Part shown: piece by piece, positions 1-10,216 of the stretch
Layout of the letters: the number at the start of each line of letters is the position of its first letter
Numbering within the stretch: position 1 is the stretch's first letter
DNA from: Didymodactylos carnosus
Taxonomy: Eukaryota > Rotifera > Eurotatoria > Philodinida > Philodinidae
Reading direction: 5' to 3'
Length of the DNA: 22,940 nt
Assembly (NCBI GenBank): GCA_905250885.1
Contig: CAJNOQ010002714.1
Location: 1-22,940 of the forward strand
The notes under the pieces: generated by a model
Databases searched by the model: none
Told to the model about the DNA's origin: nothing
Seen by the model: only the letters and a program-made list of their open reading frames with translations
Made by a program: the position numbers and the translations under genes

Positions 1-174
1 GAACATTTCTGCATCGAATAACGTCGCGTTCATATCTTTAGCGCTCGTCATGTGCCAACGGTAAAAGCTTATTGCCATGCTTAAAACAGAACACTTTCCC
101 CCAATACACCTCTGCTAGATTCATTGTTTTATCATTTCTAATTTTTTTTTTTACATTATAATTAAACGTTTTAG

Positions 175-2682
175 GTCCAATTGATTGGCATCACCTTGAG
201 AAACATATTCAAGAGTGTAAAGACGGTACTGATGAATCAATTATTGAATTTTTACAAGCAAGAGCAAAATATCCATGTGAAGATAAATCACAATTGAGAT
301 TATTTATTAATGAAAGACGACGAAAACATTTGTCAGTTGACATTTGGGATCTTATCGAAACTTTAGCTGAAAGTGGTGAGTGAAAAAAGACGCTTATATA
401 ATTCTACTTTCTTAGCATGAGCTCTCTCGATTAACATCACAATTAATCATTTCGTCAATTTGTCGTTCATATTTATTTTTCTTATTCAGATTATTTCTCT
501 GTACCATCTGATTTACCACAACGTTTATGTGAATTATGTTTTCAGTCTTATATATTTGATGATTTTTTCATCTATGCTTGTGATCAAGCTCATAAAACTT
601 GTTACAATTGTTATTCAGAGCACGTGAAAAATCAAATGAAATCCAATCAGATTTTGACCTGTAAGTTTTTTATTCAACAATTTTTAAAGTCTTAATTGTG
701 CAGTATATCTTGCAATTTCGGTGTGAGTCAGTCATAACTTACGAGGGAACCTTTCCAGGTCATTCAAATCTTTTCTAATAAAAGCTGGTTTTTTCGAGAA
801 TAATTCTAGATACTTATCACGAATCTAATGTTCATTTGTGACCTAATTGAGTTTCTGAATGGATCGTTATAAATCTTGTCTCTAGAGACCTTTCACGAGA
901 CTGAGAATCAAGAGTTTTTGATTTGATCAGGTTGAAAAGCTCATTAAGTCGCTTCTGTAGAAAAATGTTTCGCATTATCGAACAAGTTTTAATTGAGTTA
1001 TAAAATGTTTACTGTCAAAAGACGTGGAAAAGTTAGATAATTTTACTGTAGTTAAGATTAATATTTTTTATAATTCACTTAAAACTTGTTCGATAATGTG
1101 AAACATTTTTCTACAGAAGCGACTTAATGCACTTTCCAACCTGGCCAAATCAAAAGCTCTTGATTCTCAGACTCGTGAAAGATCTCTAGAGACAAGACTT
1201 ATAACGATCCATTCAGAAATTCAATTAGGTCACAAACGAACATTAGATTCGTGATAAGTATCTAGAATTATTCTTAAAAAAACTAGTTTGCATTAGAAAA
1301 GATTTGGATCATCTGAGAAGATTCTCTCGTTAGATATGATAGACAATTATCTCCGCGCTTTGACTTCATCAAACACCTGTATGTCTATTTTTAGGTCCAC
1401 AATGTCAATTTCATCTTGAAGATACAGATATTCAAAATTTACGATTATCACAAAGAGATATTGAAATATTTTCCAATTATCAAAACCAAAAAATATGCGA
1501 ATACCATACACATAAAATGTTAGTAGAAGAAGAAGAGCAACAACGCCAAGAAACTGAAAGACTCTTAACCTTATCAGATAGTGAATCGACTTCGTCGCGT
1601 AGCTATTGTTCCATGTGTAAACAAACGCGGCCTAGTGATGAAATATTTATCTATGGATGTCAACAAGTGCAAACGTGCTCAACTTGTTACGAATGTTTTA
1701 TGATGCACGTTCAAAAACAAAGGCAATCGAATGTACCATTAACTTGCAAGTTTTCCTAGTCTCATATCAGCAAGATATGTTGTCTTATTTGATGCTTTTA
1801 GGTCCAAAATGTTCATCTCATTTGATGGATACAGATTTAAATCAGTTACAAGGATTAAATAACGATGAGATTGAAAAATTAAAAAACTATCAACATGGAA
1901 AATTGTTTCAACTGGACCGTAACACAATTAGAGAAAATAACAGCCCAAATTTGTGGCAAAATGCAGCTTGTGCAATGATTCCTACAACTACCAATCATCC
2001 GGTATATAACTTTACTACCGTTGATATTCAAATGTTTGTCTGTATAACACTTTTTTTTCTACTAAATATTGTTAACCTGTCTATTGGTAATATATACTTT
2101 CTCTTGTTTACTTAGATATTGCCGTCATATTGGAAGTTGAACCAGCCAAATCAATCAAAATTTCCGTTAGATCCTAAGTCGTACGAGTCTGAGTATAATT
2201 TTGTTTTAAAAAAATTTAATGAGACAATGGTCAACTCTTATACAAAAATAATTAACATTGATCGGATACAAAATCGGAGATGGTTTAAACAATATCAAGC
2301 ACACGCTGAAGATTTTACGTCAAAACTAAATAAAGATACAGAAAAATGGCTATTTCATGGTTGTAGTCCGACAGCAGCTGATAACATTATTAAAGAATGT
2401 TTCAATCGAAGTCATGCCGGAGCCAATGGTGTTGCTTATGGCTGCGGTGCTTATTTTGCTTCTCAAGCTTTATATAGTCATAAATTTGCTTTGCCAGATG
2501 CAAATGGTCATCGTCGAATGTTCTTAGCTCGCGTATTAACGGGAAAAATAGCTGTAGGAGCAAATGGAATGAAAATTCCGCCAGCTGGCTTTGATTCAAC
2601 TTCTGATGCATCTCAACAATCTATCATTGTTGTATATCACGACGCTCAGGCCTATGGAGAATATCTTATTACCTATATGTGA
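175..2682 (+). CDS. RING-like repeat / PARP-type mono-ADP-ribosyltransferase fusion (5' partial)
   Basis: The last five exons are readable: 175-375, 490-660, 1395-1745, 1802-about 2001 and 2116-2682; the 5' part is missing. Exons 2-4 encode two Cys-rich repeats with the same plan: C-x2-C, FIYxC, TC-x2-C, a His about five residues later, then LTCPxC. This resembles RING1 of RBR ubiquitin ligases. Exon 1 starts with a degenerate CPxD, so a further repeat probably lies upstream. A Glu/Gln-rich linker separates the repeats. The last exon is a PARP catalytic domain starting LPSYW, with WLFHG (His, NAD binding), GAYFA (Tyr), and SIIVVYHDAQAYGEYLITY at the end. The third triad position is Ile, not Glu, which predicts mono-ADP-ribosylation as in the PARP10/14 group. 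Both repeats are split by a phase-1 intron inside the Cys codon of LTC. The donor of the intron before the PARP exon is uncertain (2002 or 2038). The PARP call is strong; the ligase call is inference. Confidence 0.85.
730..1344. mobile_element. Foldback (long inverted-repeat) element in an intron
   Basis: Arms at about 730-1010 and 1062-1344 are reverse complements with scattered mismatches and small gaps, around a loop of about 50 nt. An example is CGAACAAGTTTTAA in the left arm against TTAAAACTTGTTCG in the right. The interior has no coding capacity, so this looks like a non-autonomous foldback/MITE. It lies wholly within the 734-nt intron (661-1394) of the RING-like/PARP gene in an otherwise short-intron gene, so the intron was probably lengthened by this insertion. 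The transcript could form a hairpin of about 280 bp. Confidence 0.85.
1746..1801 (+). other. GC-AG intron
   Basis: The intron starts GCAAGT and ends TTTTAG, 56 nt long. It splits the same Cys codon in the second RING-like repeat that a GTAAGT intron splits in the first repeat at 661. Splicing here restores LTCPKC and the downstream frame; reading through hits a stop within a few codons. Confidence 0.8.
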
Positions 2683-4410
2683 AATATTTTTATTTTATAT
2701 TTTGTTTTTTGATTGTTTTATTTTGTTATTCTGGATCAACTAGTCTCAATTTGACAGCAATGTTTCATGTTCCAGTTCCTTTTTTTTGTATTATTTTTTA
2801 TTTATCCAAGTTGTAATCGTATTTTTTCAACTGTTGATATTTTAATTCCTGTAAGGAGAAAAAAGATCTAAAACTTTCTATTGAAAAGTATTTATTAAAA
2901 TAATTTATAATTATGCTAACTGTGTTATTATCTTACTTCCTCGAGTTTTATAAAATCTTTCAGTATCGGGTGGACAACGCTCTTATATTACTTCTTAGAT
3001 AAGCTATGTCAGACGAGATATGTCTGGGTAAAATCTCCCTTTTGATTCACGAATTCTCTAAACAGTCTGAGTGCCAATAGTGTCCAAACTGCTCAGAACA
3101 CGAGATATAAAATGTCTCAATACGAACTGTGAAATTGAAGTCCCAGATAGATATCAAAGTGGTTAGATTTTAGCGCTTCATCTATCTTTATTTTGTGGAC
3201 TTTTAAAAACTCTTCTGCAATTAGTAGATCGTTAGGTAATGCATTCAGAATCCAAAAATGTCGCAAACAGGGAATACTACATGGAAACAACATCAAATAT
3301 GGTTCATTTCTGTGACTTTTTATTACACTATCAATTGGCTTCCTTTTTTAGCTAGTCAACAGATGCAAAGACGATCTACTAACACAGTGTTATTCTATTA
3401 TGCATTTTGGCCCTGGCGCTCCAACTGAAATGACATCACCAGATTTTAAAAACCTATTCTATATTAGTCATTTTCAAGCAATATGATGAAACGCTTCATT
3501 TAGTTATCCTACAAAAAACTTTTTTACTGGTACTTATTCGGCACCAGTGCCAGAAAGATTTTCAGGTTTGGCACTGGTGTTTCCGATTAGGGTTGGAAAG
3601 AAGGAAACGTTCCCACCCGAAGGAGGGAACATTCCCGAAATTTGATCGATGAAAAAAAAGCTAAATTACGTTTAAAATTGAGCACAGGAGTCGAATTCAG
3701 CATTTATTCGTTTTTAGGAACTCCCTGAGAAACCCTAAGGACTTCCGCTAAACATCCTGGGGAATGTATTAGGTGATTCCCTGGGAAATTTTCTAGGGAA
3801 AGTGAACTAGATTGTACTTTAATTAATGCAAAATTAAGAAAATACAAGTATAATAAAGAATTGACTAAATAAGTTTCAATGGGGTACTTTTTTGGCATAA
3901 ATATATTGGCACGCGTGAACACCGGTGCCGGGTAGTGTGACCAATGGCATGCCATGCGCAATGGAATTCTTTTTGTAGGAAAACAGAAACATCGCAGAAA
4001 ACTGAAAAGCTGTTTTTTTTTGTTGTAAGTTAGAATGAGTGATGAAAATAACTGTAAAAAATATTCCCATAAAATTCGTGGCAAAGTCACATCAAAAATG
4101 TTATTTATCGCAAAAAGACAATAAGACCTCTGCTCTGTTCGATACCAATAGATCAGTATTGTTGAGGCCGAAAATTTTGGATTCAAGTCACTACGGATGT
4201 TTCAAACTTAGGAGTTTATCCGTGAAAGATACCACCTACTACTGTTTCCATTGTTCATATTTCCTTTTTTTTTCGTGGAAAAAACGGATTGTATGTTATA
4301 AATTGGTGTTTGTTCTAGCGGTGGCACTTTTCCATTCCTTTTCATAGTAACGGTAAAGTGGTGTCTTTTATTTCAAAAGTATAATTCTCATTTATAATGT
4401 CATTTATTTC
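2683..4410. other. Intergenic, no gene supported
   Basis: AT-rich sequence after the PARP stop codon. It contains short inverted repeats such as GGCACCAGTGCC near 3540 facing GGCACTGGTG near 3571, and GC-richer patches at 3540-3660 and 3900-3960 that look like worn repeat sequence. A 56-codon ORF at 3258-3428 and longer chance ORFs at 3704-4347 show no recognisable domain. Confidence 0.5.
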
Positions 4411-4490
4411 AAAGTAAAGAGTAAAAAAGATATAATCCCATATCTTTTCTTAGGAAAGAAAAGATATGCATTATATCTTTACTCTTTTTT
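4411..4490. repeat. Strong perfect-stem hairpin
   Basis: The left arm, AGAGTAAAAAAGATATAAT then CATATCTTTTCT, pairs with AGAAAAGATATG then ATTATATCTTTACTCT on the right, around a 6-nt loop (TAGGAA, 4451-4456). The stem is about 34 bp with one or two bulges. It may be a tiny foldback element or a precursor-like hairpin RNA; nothing in the sequence separates these. Confidence 0.75.
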
Positions 4491-5169
4491 TGTTGTAAAG
4501 AAAAAGAAAAACTTTTCTTTTGTTAATAAAAAAAGAGGTAGGAAAGAGAAAGTACCATCTCTAGTTTATTCATAGAAAAAGTCGAACAATCTAAAATCAG
4601 ACAAACATGATTATTGTGCCTCAGTGCCAAAAATCATATCTGCTAGAAAAAATAAACAACTAAGTCTTGGTTTCTACTCTGAATAGAATTTTCAGTTTGA
4701 TCTAGAAGCATGAGATAACTCTAATTCATACGTCTTACTTGTGCAAAATAAAATGAAAACTTATGCATCCAATTGTCATCCAATCCATCTAATACATCCA
4801 ACTTATGCATCCAATTTCTCGGAATCCATATTATACCATCTTTAACTGAAAAAAATTGCCCAGATAGATATTTATTGTATTTGATATATATTATTACAGC
4901 GTTCTTATGTTATTAATCTTTTTTCTATCTAACAAAATTTATCTCATCTCTCATATTTTAGATCGATTATCATCGACTGTATAGATGCTAAGTGGTGACT
5001 TGAACGAACTTGTTCTCGAATCGATCCATTTTGGTAAAAACGGAGCTGAAGTTTTAAGTTATTAGAAAAAAATTAATGCAGTTGAAGCATGGAATAAAGT
5101 TTTCCATGTATTACATAAATAATATGATAAAAAACAACTCATCTTTTACAAAATTTAACAAAAACAAAT

Positions 5170-6600
5170 CAGATGTAAAAATGGACATGTGAATTCTATC
5201 GTATACACAAACATTATGAAAGTTTGTCAAAAAAGACATGGATGGTAAGTACTCAGAAATTATATTAGAAAATAATTATGATAATAATCGAATTTGAACA
5301 TTAAAAAGAAGTATGCATAGTTCTAATATATTCCTGCTTTAGCTTATCGATTATACACTGCTGTACCACGTCTCATTAAATATGTTAACAAATTGGTATG
5401 TTAAACTGAATAAAAAACGATGCACGATAAAACTTTGTTCTATTAGGATTTGAACGATCAATGATGACGATGATTTAATTGAATTAATTTATCAGACTAA
5501 ACAACAGTATAGCTATTTTAGCCGTACAATTTGATTCAAAGAGAATGACAAATTGTTTTTCCTATAGCAAATATTAATGCATAATCATACAATATGCAAC
5601 ATAAATGATATTCTATTTTCCTTATCTGAGATCGTTCAATTTTCTATATTATAAACTCTAGTTGACATCTTTCTTTATCTTGTTTCAAAGGTGAAACATA
5701 TTTCAATGATTGTCTCGTATCGTTAAATGTATTAGTCATAATTGGGATTCCTTTCAACTTCAACTCCCTATAACTACGTCTAAAATCGATCTGAACTGAC
5801 AAAAATTAGTATTTTATAGATAATTCGACACGCTCTACAATCTGAACAGATGAGAAAAAATTTTGACGAAAAAAGTTTTTTAGCTTGGAAAACCAATCTT
5901 TGAAGGCCTAATGACACGTCTCATATTCAGAATCAGCGTCGCCGATATCTAGTATCCAGTAGTTTTCGTTTGGAAAGCGAGTGAACAGTTGGAGAACTTC
6001 CCTCGATAGGGAGGAGCGATTGTTTGATCAAAATAAGAGATCATAGCCTTGACGTGCTTTTTATTAATTAGGAATCTTGATCAGTTGGGCTATTGTCTAG
6101 TAGGTCAGTTCGTTGTTGACAACTAGATTTTTTTATATTTTAGTTCGTTGTTCTTCTTGATTATACCGCTGATCAATCAATGTAAGACGACGATCTTTTA
6201 CATGACGAATCGAATTCAAAAATTAAGAAAAGAAGTAAAAGATTAAATTTGGAGTTTTGATTCTTTTAAGGCTAAATTAATTCCAACCGATAATATTACT
6301 GTATATTATTCAATTGAATCACTAACATGTTAAATAGCTCGAGTAGCATGGAAACAAAGTAACGAAATAACATTTTAAAAACATTTCGATCTTTACCAGC
6401 CAGTAGCTATATTGTTATATTAAAAAAATTACCAGTAAGTCATAGTTCACTCTTAAAATCAGTTTGCATTAAACATACCATATGTTTTTCTTCTTCAGGT
6501 GAAAGTTGGTGAAATTGAATCGTTATCACTCGACCGAGTAAATCAACATCAACAAGTGCTTCGGCATAGTATTTTTTCCCATATCAACAAAATTAAATAG
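5170..6600 (+). pseudogene. IARS1: Decayed isoleucyl-tRNA synthetase (cytosolic type)
   Basis: IleRS charges tRNA-Ile with isoleucine. Segments of its anticodon-binding and C-terminal region survive in order. An exon ending at 5244 reads (stop)ILSYTQTL(stop)KFVKKDMD, where a TGG has become TGA. It joins AYRLYTAVPRLIKYVNKL at 5343-5395 across a 98-nt GT-AG intron in the right phase; the family has a closely similar AYRLYTVVPRLVKF stretch. A 51-nt intron follows (5396-5446). At 6144-6234 comes VVLLDYTADQSM, then a stop or frameshift, then NRIQKLRKE; at 6271 AKLIPTDNITVYY follows, as in the family C-terminus. Exons at about 6380-6434 and 6499-6590 continue as LPASSYIVILKKLP and VKVGEIESLSLDR. 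Several stops and frameshifts and a missing middle (about 5530-6140, perhaps holding an insertion) make it non-functional. It is probably a decayed duplicate, with a working copy elsewhere. Confidence 0.8.
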
Positions 6601-7770
6601 TGCACAACAAGGTTATTAGAGAAATGATTTTGTTTGATTTCGAATTTTATTTTCATTAGAAATTCTAGTATGTTGTTGTTTTATCTAGTTATTGTTGAAC
6701 ATTTTTATTTTTTGTCTGTTAAAATTTTAAGAAAAAAAGACGAAACTCAAGAAATAACCATATGAGTGAATATAAATTTACATGTACCAGCAATAAGTAT
6801 TGGTCAATCAACTGTGAGAAAGCATACTTTAATCATGATTTCTTGCACTCTAAAACACTTGCCATAATACATATTAGTACATCATTTGTACTCTTATTTA
6901 TCAATGTTAAATGCTTTTACAAGCACTTTGCCATATCAAACTACTATAGCTAGAGAACAGATTAATCGTAATATCAGACCTTAACTTATTATTTAAAATT
7001 CTAGTAGGTCGTTTTTTGACAAGTTTGTATCCACAACTAGAGCAACAAGAAAAAAAAGAACGAATGCCAATGAGTACAGTTGCATGTGTACTGCTACTCT
7101 ATCTTTATCGCTCGTCGTAACGAATGTTTTAAAAGTAGGTCAAATTTGTTTTGTTAACGGTCTAGACTGGCGTATATGTGGAAAGCGTTTAATAATTAAG
7201 TTTAGCAATTAGTCTATATGAATAGAGCTGTGAAAATTAGTGATTTTGTTTTCTTTTTTCTTTTCTAGTTTGTTTTCTTATTCACGTTATATATAGTGTG
7301 TATGCGTTAAAACGTGCGTTGTCTGATACTTATGTATATGTGTTTGAATATATTGCGAAGTTCACGTCATAGTATATTTCTTCGTTTCATATAGTTTACA
7401 TGCTGATGTGTGTGGTCGAATGAAAGAGAAAAGGTTCTGAAAAAACTGGACTGGGACGGTCCCACCCCTGTCTAGCGTATATACTATATACAATGTGAAT
7501 AAGAAACCAAACTGGAAAAGAAAAGAGAAAAAAAATGACTATTTTCCCCAGAATTAGTAATCATCATTGAAAGGTAAGCAATACAAGTGATTGTGAATGC
7601 TTCTTTAGTAAAAACAAATAGTTTATCGTTTTACACAAAGTATGCCGAATAAACATATTGTAGTTTTACTCTCGAAAAACGAATGAGTCGACTATTTAAA
7701 CATATTTGTTTTTCCTGTTTATTACAAGTGATCCACCACGTTTTTCTCAATCTTATTGACAAATTCAATT
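6601..7770. other. Intergenic, no gene supported
   Basis: AT-rich sequence between the two pseudogenes. A 63-codon ORF at 6762-6953 and an open stretch at about 7015-7115 have no recognisable domain. Either could be worn coding remnant, but nothing identifiable remains. Confidence 0.4.
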
Positions 7771-7778
7771 ATTATTAG

Positions 7779-8539
7779 TACAGATAACGGAAAAGATTCT
7801 TGCCCATTCCCAAATAAACTCAAATACAACTATGATTATAATTATCGATCACATCCAAATGAATGGGCAAATTTAGATAGTCAAACTGATTATCTACTAT
7901 TAGCATTCTCCTGTTAAATACGACGTTCATTTAACGCTTTAAATTCTTTCTGTTTTTGTTTAGGACACCAATGTATTGTGAATCACTGTCAACAGCACAC
8001 CGTCAAAGAGAATTTTAATGTACAAATAATTTTGAATTAGTTGTTTATGGTCTTTGACATTGTTCTAATAGGATATACTCCCTTTTTTGGTATTGTACAA
8101 TTGTGAACGAGAAAAAATGGTGATATATGAACAATAACATTGACTTGAAACAAAACAAGTGTGTAACGTTAGTCAACATCCTCGAAATTGTCGTGATGAT
8201 AAATAACTGGATATAGCGTTTATTCGACGATATTACTGCATTATGCCAAACGAAGATTTAATGCAATCTGAATGGGAAAACATGGCACGTGTTATTTTCG
8301 TACAGCAAAAGACTATTACGAGGTAACAGAGAAATTGTTTCTAGAACTAAATATACCAAATTTCAAAAAATTATTACAAGATAAAAAATTTATTATCGTC
8401 AACTATTAAGTATACATTTTTAGATATAAATCCCGCTTTATACTCAAGTTCGATGTATGTCATCATGAATGGACAAAAACTGGAAGAAATAAGAATATGC
8501 TATGATCTTCGGTTGAATTTTATTAGCTGTAAACAATAA
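7779..8539 (+). pseudogene. Decayed RNase T2 family ribonuclease
   Basis: T2 enzymes are secreted or lysosomal endoribonucleases with two active-site blocks, CAS I (xHGLWP) and CAS II (EHEWEKHGTC). The first segment ends DYLLLAFS (7886-7910) and, after a broken splice donor at 7913, continues WTPMYCESLS from 7963, matching the LALSWxPxFC start of the family. CAS I survives as ELVVYGL then TGA (8034-8057): the catalytic His is Tyr and the Trp codon is a stop. CAS II reads EWE then, after a one-base loss in the A run at 8277-8280, HGTCYFRTAKDYYE. After another intron, the C-terminal part runs to 8539 with NGQKLEEIRICYD and a final Cys near FISC. The style of the LAFSW..YC start resembles bacterial and invertebrate T2 enzymes. 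Inactive on present sequence. Confidence 0.8.
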
Positions 8540-9148
8540 ATATTTGAAATTTTCTGAAACGTTCTGTATCTTTAAACTATTTCTTCATGCAAAGCTGTAA
8601 GTATATGAAATAAAGGTACGGAGTAATCTTTACTCTGTGAGCAAGTTTCATATATTATCAATAACTTCATTATATAGTTTCATACTTTTCAAAACGGTTT
8701 GGTTCGTACTACTTTTCCAAATTTGATTTCACTAAGTTCTATTCGGAATTAGAAAAGGAAGCGCATTCAAGTCAGAAATGTTCTCTAACTGATCTCTTGG
8801 GAGAAACATATCTGTGAACTTTACTCGTGAATATTAGCAATAGGATCCGTTTGATCTTTGAACATTAGGTGTGTTTAATTAAGTTTTGTATCGAAGTAAC
8901 TTATGGAATATTTTTTCCTTACTTTTTTGTTTTACTTAGACTAAAACTCACACTGAAATGTAAATGCCTATGCAAAAGTTTAAGTTATTAATTCCTACAC
9001 ATTCAGCGTGTAGACAACAATTTCGTTAGCTCAATTTGCGTTTCAAAACTTTCTTCCGTGAAGCTGGCGCGAATAAAAGTAGAGTAGAAAATACGGTGAT
9101 CAAAACGCGCTTACTGTTGCTATAGGTTTATTTATTTTTATTTTCAAG
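8540..9148. other. Intergenic, no gene supported
   Basis: AT-rich spacer between the RNase T2 pseudogene and the next open frame. No domain, RNA gene or clear repeat was seen. It may contain upstream exons of the gene that ends at 9791. Confidence 0.4.
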
Positions 9149-9260
9149 CGCAACTGAAGAAAAGCACACACAATTCATTAATAGTTTTTTTTCTGATCTT
9201 ATCGCGTTTTTAATAGTATCAACAGTCAATCTACGTAATTCATCTATTTTCGCTGAACAG

Positions 9261-9791
9261 ATGGTTTATAATAAAAAAAATATTGTTTGTGGTGATTGCG
9301 GTGGTATTCCTGCTGCAAAAGTGCGAGAATTATTAACAACACTCGAAAAATCTCAAGCATTTAAAGCATCATTATCAAAAAATGCAAACGCAACAATGCC
9401 CCTGCCGTTATCGCCATTTGATATTCCATCAGCAACTACCATAACTGTCACAGCACCACCACAACAACTTATACATAAAGCCATCTCATTTCGTGCACAT
9501 GATCGTTCAAAAAATGAGACACGTAAACGTTCGTTATTGTTAATAAAATCAAACAGACAAGGTAAGAAATCATTGACAACAAGAACGAATGATAAACGAT
9601 CAAAATTGAAAGAATTAAGTGGAAAAGTGGGAAACAAAACGATTTTTAGTGTTAATAAACGACGAAAAATATTATTAAAGAATAAAAATAAGAAAAGAGT
9701 GGATAAAACATTGAATAATGTTGTTAATAAGAAAAAAAGCAATCGTCGCCAGCAAACAAGTTTGATGAAAAAAAAAGAAAAAAAATCATAA
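9261..9791 (+). CDS. Unrecognised basic protein, probably a last exon
   Basis: 176 residues from an ATG at 9261. The N-terminus has a CGDCGG pair of cysteines, possibly half a metal site, followed by a helical VRELLTTLEKSQAF stretch. A Pro/Thr/Ala segment comes next. The last 90 residues are very rich in Lys and Arg (RKRSLLL, NKRRKILLKNKNKKR, MKKKEKK), suggesting nuclear or nucleolar targeting or RNA binding. The frame stays open and protein-like upstream to about 9149, where TTTATTTTCAAG could be a splice acceptor, so this may be the last exon of a longer gene rather than a complete one. The A-rich tail makes chance ORFs easier here, and an antisense ORF of 129 codons overlaps. I do not recognise the family. 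Confidence 0.5.
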   Translation: MVYNKKNIVCGDCGGIPAAKVRELLTTLEKSQAFKASLSKNANATMPLPLSPFDIPSATTITVTAPPQQLIHKAISFRAHDRSKNETRKRSLLLIKSNRQGKKSLTTRTNDKRSKLKELSGKVGNKTIFSVNKRRKILLKNKNKKRVDKTLNNVVNKKKSNRRQQTSLMKKKEKKS

Positions 9792-10216
9792 GAAATTAAT
9801 CAGTTGTTTTTCATGTGACTAGGCGATGTGATGAAAAACTTGTGTGTGTATGTTTTCGTATCAAGAACAAATAACAACCTAGACTATACATCTTCTTTTG
9901 TCGGATGAAGAAACAATCAATCGTGATAACTGTCTGTTTATGCTTATAAAAATGTTTTTGTCGTCGATTTTGCTAAAACATTTTCGTTCAAATATCTCCT
10001 AGCTCTAACTCAATAACAAATATGTATTTTTTCCAACATTTTTGCCCTTCGTTTAAACATCCAATTTGTAATTCATGAGCTTTAACGTGCCGTGATGTTT
10101 TAAGTATGAATTTTATTCAACTAAATTATTCTTTTTGTCAAAAAAAGAACTATTTTCTTCTAAGAAAAAATATATTGCATAATGGAACTGCCATGAAGTT
10201 TTCTTTCATCGTGCAG
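9792..10216. other. Spacer between converging genes
   Basis: AT-rich 3' flanks of the basic-protein gene (+) and the peptidase gene (-). No domain, RNA or repeat was seen. Confidence 0.5.

Noticed and set aside
1..174. Possible upstream exon ending at a GTAAAA donor (position 60)
   Set aside because: A phase-compatible piece exists only as about 19 nt after an AG at 41, too little to support an exon.
1657..1801. Apparent start of a 152-codon ORF
   Set aside because: Its first part is an out-of-frame reading of exon 3 and the GC-AG intron; only the part from 1802 is real coding sequence.
3258..3428. 56-codon ORF with an ATG in intergenic DNA
   Set aside because: It is tryptophan-rich with no domain, no splice context and no neighbour logic. 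It is more likely chance.
3704..4347. Overlapping ORFs of 160 (-) and 102 (+) codons
   Set aside because: Composition is random-looking, they overlap each other on opposite strands, and no motif is present.
5640..5800. Minus-strand reading with a faint likeness to an IleRS segment (SLKYVSPLKQ)
   Set aside because: It is on the opposite strand to the rest of the relic and too short to claim an inversion.
9353..9742. 129-codon minus-strand ORF
   Set aside because: It is the antisense of the basic-protein frame; its Phe/Leu richness simply mirrors the Lys codons on the other strand.
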